Origin: Steroidobacteraceae bacterium | GTDB taxonomy: Bacteria; Pseudomonadota; Gammaproteobacteria; Steroidobacterales; Steroidobacteraceae | Reading direction: 5' to 3' | Assembly (NCBI GenBank): GCA_025927665.1 | Contig: JAICKZ010000059.1 | Location: 1 to 12,768 of the forward strand | Length of the DNA: 12,768 bases | Notes under the pieces: model-generated | Databases searched by the model: none | Seen by the model: the letters and a program-made list of their open reading frames with translations, nothing else | What the model was told of the DNA's origin: nothing | Shown here: positions 7,834 to 12,768 of the stretch, one piece after another | How positions within the stretch are numbered: position 1 is the stretch's first letter | Layout of the letters: every line of letters starts with the position of its first letter | Program-made: the position numbers and the translations under genes

Positions 7834-8261
7834 GCAAGAAAACTTCAGCATCAAAATCACTAGAAAAAATAAACCGTGTTACCCCACAAATTGAACGTTC
7901 CTTGTTAATTACGCTATTCATCCACCAAGTATTCTTTATTTCTAAGCTCGCTCAACTCTCATATGACCAGTTCTTTGACTGGCTATTTATGGTACTTGAT
8001 GGGGCGTGAGAATAACGTCGCCTTATTCGAAAAGCAACTCGTGTCCAGACGTGCATTTAATTATTGTGAAATAAAGCCCACAAGAAGTATTGAAACTAAC
8101 TGCAATAATTTCGACGGGATACTCATTGCTAACCATGGCGACAGTCAATTGCTCTGTTCTGCTTGCTACACCACGGAAGCCCCACACGGCAAACTCTTAG
8201 TTGCATTATCGGTGCAGAAATTGTTTATTCTGTTCGCTTCAACATTCCATAGCATCGTTTT
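7834..8261. other. Gene-free stretch upstream of the LacI-type regulator
   Basis: I find no supported gene here. A 105-codon plus-strand frame (7963-8280) has no recognisable motif, no ribosome site and overlaps the regulator start, so I treat it as chance. A weak promoter-like pair, TTGCAT (8201-8206) and TTTATT (8224-8229) with 17 bases between, could serve the downstream regulator. There is no terminator, tRNA or clear second copy of the palindrome. Confidence 0.5.
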
Positions 8262-9377
8262 ATGGTTAAAAACATATTAAAAGCCAAGGCGAAACGCTCG
8301 ATGAAGACTAAGTCTAAGTTGACCGGTTCGTCCATGCGAGCCAAACAAATAACCATCAATGATATTGCTCATCTTGCTAGCGTGAGTAAAAAAACGGTAT
8401 CGCGAGTCATCAACGAAATCCCAACGGTCAATGTAGAGATTCGTGATCGCGTCAACGAGATCATCAAAAAAACCGGCTTTAGGCCAAATCCACAAGCACG
8501 CGGGTTGGCATTTCGCAAATCCTTTTTGATTGCAATGATCTATGACAACCCCAATGCGACATTCATTGTGGGCATGCAAGCGGGAATACTTGAGGCATTA
8601 CGTGGTTCAGGCTTTGAGCTGCTGGTGCATCAATGCGAACGACGCAGTCCACGATTTGTTCCTGATGTCCGAGAGTTTGTTGAGCGTTTGCAACCGCATG
8701 GTGTGATCTTATTGCCACCTATTTCAGAAAACCCTGTCCTGATCCAAATGTTGCATGAAGTGGGATGTCCTCATGTAAGTGTAGCCGCAGCAAGAATAGA
8801 GTCGGCCATGCATCGAGTAGTTTCTAGCGACCGTGATGCTTGTGCAGAAGTCGCTTTACATTTGACCGAGTTAGGACACAAGCGCATCGCAATTATTGCT
8901 GGACCGCAAGGGCATCGTAGTGCAACAGAACGTTTGCGCGGATTTACTGATGCTTTACAAAATCGCGGTTTGCTTATGCCGCCAGAATTAATTGCACAGG
9001 GTTTATATACGTTCGAGTCAGGCATTCAAGCGGCGGAAAAATTGCTGTCCGTATATCCTCCCCCGACCGCCATTTTTGCCACCAACGATGAAATGGCTGC
9101 CGGCGTCTACCAAGTAGCGCATCGGCTCGGCATCGAAATTCCGCTGCAGTTATCAGTAATAGGCTATGACGACAATCCCATTGCTTCACGGCTATGGCCT
9201 CCGTTAACCACTATTCGTCTTCCCATTCCTTTAATGGCGCGACTTGCCACGACTCCATTGATCTCATCCGGTAATGCACATCTACAACAGGATGTTGCAT
9301 TGGTTACACCTAACCTGGTAGTACGTCATTCAACGGCACCGCCATCATCGAAGAGAAGCCGTAACATTCGAGCGTAA
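8262..9377 (+). CDS. LacI-family transcriptional regulator, probably of the receptor/GH115 genes
   Basis: It is a 371-residue protein from the first ATG. The N-terminal helix-turn-helix (ITINDIAHLASVSKKTVSRVIN, residues 30-51) and hinge helix (NPQARGLA, 76-83) bind DNA. The rest is a periplasmic-binding-protein-like ligand domain with AIFATNDEMAAGVYQVAHRLG and SVIGYDDNPIASRLWPPLTTI, so a sugar ligand is expected. Two further in-frame ATG codons (8301, MKTKS; 8334, MRAKQ) give more usual N-termini. AAGG at 8286-8289 weakly supports 8301, so the first 13-24 residues, rich in Lys and Arg, may not be translated. The divergent position and the 30-bp palindrome between them suggest it controls the receptor, which is inference. 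The recognition-helix pair is Lys-Lys, unlike the second regulator's Ile-Met. It converges with GH67 and no terminator is visible after it. Confidence 0.93.
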   Translation: MVKNILKAKAKRSMKTKSKLTGSSMRAKQITINDIAHLASVSKKTVSRVINEIPTVNVEIRDRVNEIIKKTGFRPNPQARGLAFRKSFLIAMIYDNPNATFIVGMQAGILEALRGSGFELLVHQCERRSPRFVPDVREFVERLQPHGVILLPPISENPVLIQMLHEVGCPHVSVAAARIESAMHRVVSSDRDACAEVALHLTELGHKRIAIIAGPQGHRSATERLRGFTDALQNRGLLMPPELIAQGLYTFESGIQAAEKLLSVYPPPTAIFATNDEMAAGVYQVAHRLGIEIPLQLSVIGYDDNPIASRLWPPLTTIRLPIPLMARLATTPLISSGNAHLQQDVALVTPNLVVRHSTAPPSSKRSRNIRA

Positions 9378-9409
9378 TCGACTCTGCCTCGACATCTGCG
9401 TGGTATTTT

Positions 9410-9448
9410 CATTAATCAGTTTGAATGTACGCATTAATCTTTCAATGT
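9410..9448. repeat. Imperfect direct repeat in the convergent gap
   Basis: CATTAATC followed a few bases later by TT-AATGT appears twice, at 9410-9428 and 9432-9448, with starts 22 bases apart (about two helical turns). It lies between the ends of the LacI-type gene and GH67, where no intrinsic terminator is visible. Its function is unknown and it may be chance in an AT-rich spacer. Confidence 0.4.
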
Positions 9449-9492
9449 GATTTGTGATCACGCGAAACTAGTCGACCGATAGTACGTAAGCT

Positions 9493-11721
9493 CTACTGTC
9501 CTGGTGCATAAGGAAATTGCAACGATTCATAATATGCCAATGAATGTTGCGGTGGTGCAAGCCCAACGGGTAACGGACGGTTCGAAAATGTCTGGAAATA
9601 CGCAATGCATGCATCACGCCACCATTGTGCTTCTTTTTGTTGAATAGCAAGGAAGTCATTGATCTGTGCATAACGCTGTACATCCACATAGGATGATAAT
9701 GACTGCCATGTCCTGCGCATTTCGATCACCGCTTTTACTCCATCATCGTAGTGATAAACCAGTTCGTCCCACAACGGGCGACCGGATTTCATTTGATAGT
9801 TCCATGGAACATGATGGAACCACAACAGAAATTTTTCCGGTGTGGTTTGCAAGTTTTCGAATTGTGCCGCAACGGGAGGCGCATATTGGGCCACTGCATT
9901 ACTGCCGGTTGAAGCACGATCAAAGCCAATACCTTGTTCATCTGCACGATGATAATAAACCGATGTCCAGTCGGCGCGTGGCCCACCTGCGACCCACGGC
10001 CCAGGACCATAGTGATGCCCCTTGCCCATCTGATGATGTAATCCTAATGGTGTCATGTAATTCACCGCTGCTTCACGCGAAGCCATCATCATATCCACCA
10101 CGGGTTTGACAAAGTGATGGTTGTTGGTAAATGTCATGCGCACCCACTCTGTCGCGATCTCACGCGATGATGCAGATGGATTCCACGCCAAACGACCAAA
10201 CACATACCAATTAGCTTGATCGAAATGAGATCCTGTCCAGTTGCGATCTGATCCGATATTTGACACACCAGCCATACAGGTATGTTTGTATCCATACAAC
10301 GAGCCATCAATGACTTTCGCAACAGTGGAACCTGCACCGCGACTGTAAGTATCCGAACTCAAAGTCTCTTCATATAATGATCCAAGGTACACTAGATGAG
10401 TAGCGAAGCCGAGATACTCTTTGGTGATTTGGAATTCCATACCTAATGATGTTTTAGGCATAGCACCAAAGAGTGGATGAAATGGTTCTCGCGGTTGAAA
10501 GTCAATCGCTCCGTTCTTTACTTGAACAATCACATTGTCATTGAACTTGCCATCCAGCGGCACAAACTCGTTATAAGCTTGCTTGGCGCGGTCATCAGGT
10601 TGTTCTTGTGAATATACAAAGGCACGCCATATCACTACACCACCATGTGCTTTCAATGGAGCAGCAAGCAAGTTTGCGCCGTCGGCTTGTGTACGTCCGT
10701 AATCCTGTGGACCCGGCTGTCCTTCGGAATTGGCTTTAACCAGAAAACCACCAAAATCGGGTATGTAGCGATAGATCTCTTCAACTTTATCGCGCCACCA
10801 TGCTTGTACTTCAGCATCCATGGGGTCAGCGGTTTTCAATTCACCAATTTCCATTGGCGCCGTAAAACGCGCCGTTAAAAATACATGAATACCATAAGGC
10901 CGCAGAACGTTGGCGATGGCTGCGACTTTTTCCAGATACATAGGTGTTAACACAATAGCTTTGGCATTAACATTGGTTAACACCGTTGCGTTAATTCCAA
11001 TGGAAGCATTGGCACGCGCGTAATCTGTGTAACGTGGATCAACGTAATCCGGCAATTTGTGCCAATCCCAAATCGACTCACCCGCATAACCGCGTTCAAC
11101 GTGGCGATCAAGGTTGTCCCAGTGATTTAGCATACGCAATTGCACATGTGGCACTGACACGATGTTCAAACTATTTAATGACTGCCATGTTTGTATCAAA
11201 CGCAGGAAATGAAATACGCCGTACAACACACCGACATCATTGTTGGCCGCGATCATAATGGCTTGGTGATTGTTAATATGGATTGCGCGAATCACATAAC
11301 CTTCGTCACCTAATTTTTCATCGCTCAAATCAGCTTTAATTTCGGCATTTCTGAACGTCGACAAGGATTGCAGCGTACCCACAATCAATGCGCCATCACG
11401 TGTAATTTCTTTACTTGGATCTTTGCTTGCAATCAGTTTGCTATGTAGCAAGCCCGACAATCCTCGTCGCAATTCACTCTGTGCAACTTTTAATGTGGAT
11501 GAGTCCGCATTCATTACAAGTTGAGTTACTGCATGACGATACGAAGACAACCATGCGGTTTCAACAGGTTGATAACGCAACCACAAATCATAACCATCTT
11601 CCGCACATGCGTTATTCGCGAACGCAATGATCAATGCGAACACCAAAAAGCGTACTGTTAATAATCGCCTCGACTTGGTTCTCGAAACATTAGCAAGCCC
11701 ATCGATCTTGAATAGATTCAT
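9493..11721 (-). CDS. GH67 family alpha-glucuronidase, exported
   Basis: This 742-residue glycoside hydrolase family 67 enzyme removes (4-O-methyl-)glucuronic acid from the non-reducing terminal xylose of short xylo-oligosaccharides. A signal peptide (residues about 1-40; basic RTKSRR, hydrophobic FLVFALIIAFA, ACA-E) places it in the periplasm or on the envelope. An N-terminal alpha/beta domain is followed by the catalytic barrel with LNHWDNLDRHVERGYAG, FGGFLVKANSEGQPGP (acid Glu333), VQVKNGAIDFQPREP (Asp407) and QITKEYLG (Glu435). The 74- and 28-residue spacings match Glu292, Asp365 and Glu393 recalled for Cellvibrio japonicus GlcA67A (about 732 residues), so the active site is intact. The C-terminal helical domain has MGKGHHYGPGPW and LLWFHHVPWNY. 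The ATG at 11721 has GAGGT four bases upstream. The gene is divergent from a second LacI-type regulator with an operator candidate over its promoter. Confidence 0.97.
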   Translation of the reverse strand: MNLFKIDGLANVSRTKSRRLLTVRFLVFALIIAFANNACAEDGYDLWLRYQPVETAWLSSYRHAVTQLVMNADSSTLKVAQSELRRGLSGLLHSKLIASKDPSKEITRDGALIVGTLQSLSTFRNAEIKADLSDEKLGDEGYVIRAIHINNHQAIMIAANNDVGVLYGVFHFLRLIQTWQSLNSLNIVSVPHVQLRMLNHWDNLDRHVERGYAGESIWDWHKLPDYVDPRYTDYARANASIGINATVLTNVNAKAIVLTPMYLEKVAAIANVLRPYGIHVFLTARFTAPMEIGELKTADPMDAEVQAWWRDKVEEIYRYIPDFGGFLVKANSEGQPGPQDYGRTQADGANLLAAPLKAHGGVVIWRAFVYSQEQPDDRAKQAYNEFVPLDGKFNDNVIVQVKNGAIDFQPREPFHPLFGAMPKTSLGMEFQITKEYLGFATHLVYLGSLYEETLSSDTYSRGAGSTVAKVIDGSLYGYKHTCMAGVSNIGSDRNWTGSHFDQANWYVFGRLAWNPSASSREIATEWVRMTFTNNHHFVKPVVDMMMASREAAVNYMTPLGLHHQMGKGHHYGPGPWVAGGPRADWTSVYYHRADEQGIGFDRASTGSNAVAQYAPPVAAQFENLQTTPEKFLLWFHHVPWNYQMKSGRPLWDELVYHYDDGVKAVIEMRRTWQSLSSYVDVQRYAQINDFLAIQQKEAQWWRDACIAYFQTFSNRPLPVGLAPPQHSLAYYESLQFPYAPGQ

Positions 11722-11725
11722 GCAT

Positions 11726-11730
11726 ACCTC
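11726..11730 (-). promoter_or_regulatory. Ribosome-binding site of the GH67 gene
   Basis: On the minus strand, GAGGT lies four bases before the ATG at 11721. It supports this start and therefore the long positively charged n-region of the signal peptide. Confidence 0.7.
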
Positions 11731-11752
11731 GACCGCTGTTTTCGCGGCGCAT

Positions 11753-11786
11753 TGTTATCATAAGTACAAACTGATAACGATAACAT
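11753..11786. promoter_or_regulatory. LacI-type operator and promoter region of GH67 and its regulator
   Basis: On the minus strand, 11771-11786 reads ATGTTATCGTTATCAG, a 14-bp near-palindrome (10 of 14 positions symmetric, CG centre) of the form TGTTA-N4-TATCA. A further half-site, TGTTATC, at 11753-11759 forms an inverted repeat with it: GTTATCA (11754-11760) against TGATAAC (11772-11778), 11 bases apart. A -10-like TATGAT for GH67 is the complement of 11757-11762, placing the near-palindrome around the -35 position, where a repressor would block GH67. The -35 match itself is poor. The same site lies about 100 bases upstream of the divergent LacI-type gene and could also autoregulate it. 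Confidence 0.6.
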
Positions 11787-11846
11787 CATCATACATTTTC
11801 GCCTATTTTGCCTTGTTCGCCAATCGCAATGGTACGATTCACAATT

Positions 11847-11859
11847 ATTGGTGACCAAT
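11847..11859. promoter_or_regulatory. 13-bp odd-centred palindrome before the second LacI-type gene
   Basis: ATTGGT-G-ACCAAT is perfectly symmetric about a single base and lies 21 bases upstream of the regulator's ATG, in what would be its leader or promoter. It could be a second operator (autoregulation) or a site for another factor. Its form differs from the CG-centred site further upstream. Confidence 0.35.
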
Positions 11860-11880
11860 TCAAACTTCAAGTGTGAGTGC

Positions 11881-12768
11881 ATGACAAAGAGACTCAGAAA
11901 AAAGGGAATGGCATCGACCATTCATGATGTGGCCGCATTGGCGGGCACATCAATTATGACTGTTTCGCGAGTGGTCAATGGCAAAAAAAATGTCAGCAAA
12001 GCCATGCGCGATGTCGTGATGAAAGCAGTGGAAGAATTGAACTATCGACCCAATCCCGCCGCACGGTCGCTCGCGGGCGCTTATGAATCACGCGTCGCAT
12101 TGGTGTATTCCAATCCTAGCTCAACCTACTTGGGTGAATTGCTGCTTGGTGCACTATCCGGCGCTGGCAAGTCCGGCACGCATATCATGTTGGAATCATG
12201 GCATGACATTACCGCCGCCAACGAACGTGTAGCAGCAGCAAAGTTGGCGAAAAGCGTTGAAGGCGTAGTGCTTCCTTCACCGCTATGCGAATCAAAAGCG
12301 ATCGTTGCAGAATTGACCGCTGCAGATATTCCTATCGTTGCCATTGGTCCGGGCTTATATCAGGAGCCACTTTCTTGTGTTCGCATAGACGACTTTCGTG
12401 CTGCATTCGAATTGACTTCATACCTGATCAAATTAGGTCACACACAGATAGGTTTTATTACTGGACATCCCTTTCAAAGTGTCAGTGGTCGTCGCTTGGC
12501 GGGTTATAAAGCCGCTTTGGTTGAATCAGGAATTAACATTGATAATTCAATGATCAAACAAGGTTACTTTACGTATCAGTCTGGCCTGGATGCCACTCAA
12601 AGTCTATTGACTGGCAAGAATCCACCAACGGCAATCTTTGCCAGTAATGACGACATGGCAACTGCAGCCATCAATGTTGCACATCGTCGTGGAATAGATG
12701 TACCAAAAGATCTGTCGATTGTTGGTTTTGATGACTTACCAACTGCAGTCAGTGTATGGCCGGAGTTA
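11881..12768 (+). CDS. LacI-family transcriptional regulator (3' end outside window), probably of GH67
   Basis: The frame is open from the ATG at 11881 to the window edge, giving 296 codons of a protein expected to be about 340 residues. The helix-turn-helix is STIHDVAALAGTSIMTVSRVVN (residues 12-33), the hinge is NPAARSLAG (59-66), and the ligand domain includes RVALVYSNPSSTYLGELLLG, GRRLAGYKAAL, AIFASNDDMATAAINVAHRRG and SIVGFDDLPTAVSVWPEL. It is a clear paralog of the regulator at 8262, with aligned motifs throughout. The recognition helix carries Ile-Met before TVSR, against Lys-Lys in the paralog, so it probably reads another operator. The divergent position from GH67 with a shared 159-base promoter region suggests it represses GH67 until an aldouronic acid or breakdown product binds; the ligand is not shown by the sequence. 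Another ATG at 11908 would shorten it by nine residues. Confidence 0.93.
   Translation, partial: MTKRLRKKGMASTIHDVAALAGTSIMTVSRVVNGKKNVSKAMRDVVMKAVEELNYRPNPAARSLAGAYESRVALVYSNPSSTYLGELLLGALSGAGKSGTHIMLESWHDITAANERVAAAKLAKSVEGVVLPSPLCESKAIVAELTAADIPIVAIGPGLYQEPLSCVRIDDFRAAFELTSYLIKLGHTQIGFITGHPFQSVSGRRLAGYKAALVESGINIDNSMIKQGYFTYQSGLDATQSLLTGKNPPTAIFASNDDMATAAINVAHRRGIDVPKDLSIVGFDDLPTAVSVWPEL

Noticed and set aside
8064..8083. TTGTG/CACAA inverted repeat as a CRP site upstream of the first LacI-type gene
   Set aside because: The spacing between half-sites is too wide for CRP, and it has only five-base arms in an AT-rich region.
7963..8280. 105-codon plus-strand open frame before the LacI-type regulator
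   Set aside because: It has no recognisable domain, no ribosome site, irregular composition, and overlaps the regulator start in another frame. I treat it as chance.
9446..9461. CRP-like TGTGA...TCAC
   Set aside because: The half-sites are seven rather than six bases apart and it lies between two gene ends, not near a promoter.
9666..10109. 147-codon plus-strand frame antisense to GH67
   Set aside because: It lies wholly within well-supported GH67 coding sequence and its translation is rich in His, Arg, Ser and Pro, typical of a shadow frame.
1..12768. Mobile element, phage, CRISPR or integrative junction
   Set aside because: There are no transposase or integrase genes, no tRNA target, no regularly spaced repeats and no visible change in composition. 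The gene content is a coherent xylan-use locus.

Overview
The window suggests a Gram-negative gammaproteobacterium that degrades xylan, most like Cellvibrio or its relatives. This rests on an outer-membrane TonB-dependent receptor of the large Xanthomonas/Caulobacter/Cellvibrio type, a GH67 enzyme whose catalytic residues fall almost at the spacing recalled for Cellvibrio japonicus GlcA67A, and LacI-type local regulators. This is judgement by eye, without a database search. Base composition and codon use look even across the window. I see no insertion sequence, phage gene, tRNA, rRNA, CRISPR array or other sign of recent transfer.

Layout, left to right. (1) The 3' end of xylA (xylose isomerase, +) ends at 324 and is followed by a strong intrinsic terminator. 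(2) galM (aldose 1-epimerase, +) spans 476-1510. (3) Converging on it from the minus strand are a GH115 alpha-glucuronidase (1593-4454) and, upstream of it, a 1051-residue TonB-dependent receptor (4555-7710). An intrinsic terminator lies between these two. (4) A 551-base region separates the receptor from a divergent LacI-family regulator (8262-9377, +). It carries a perfect 30-bp palindrome placed over a candidate receptor promoter. (5) A GH67 alpha-glucuronidase (9493-11721, -) converges on that regulator. (6) A second LacI-family regulator starts at 11881 (+) and runs off the right edge. The 159 bases between it and GH67 hold a LacI-type operator candidate.

How the genes probably work together: this is a glucuronoxylan side-chain module. 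The receptor would import acidic xylo-oligosaccharides across the outer membrane. GH115 (acting on internal or polymeric positions) and GH67 (acting on (methyl)glucuronic acid at the non-reducing end of short oligomers) would remove the uronic acid in the periplasm or at the cell surface. The xylose released is mutarotated by GalM and isomerised by XylA in the cytoplasm. The two LacI paralogs differ at the residues that usually set operator choice, and the two promoter regions carry different palindromes, which suggests two separate local circuits. Every protein family here is known. What deserves attention is the regulatory architecture: the 30-bp palindrome, the terminator inside the receptor-GH115 pair, and the paired regulators. 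I did not find a clearly new kind of system.
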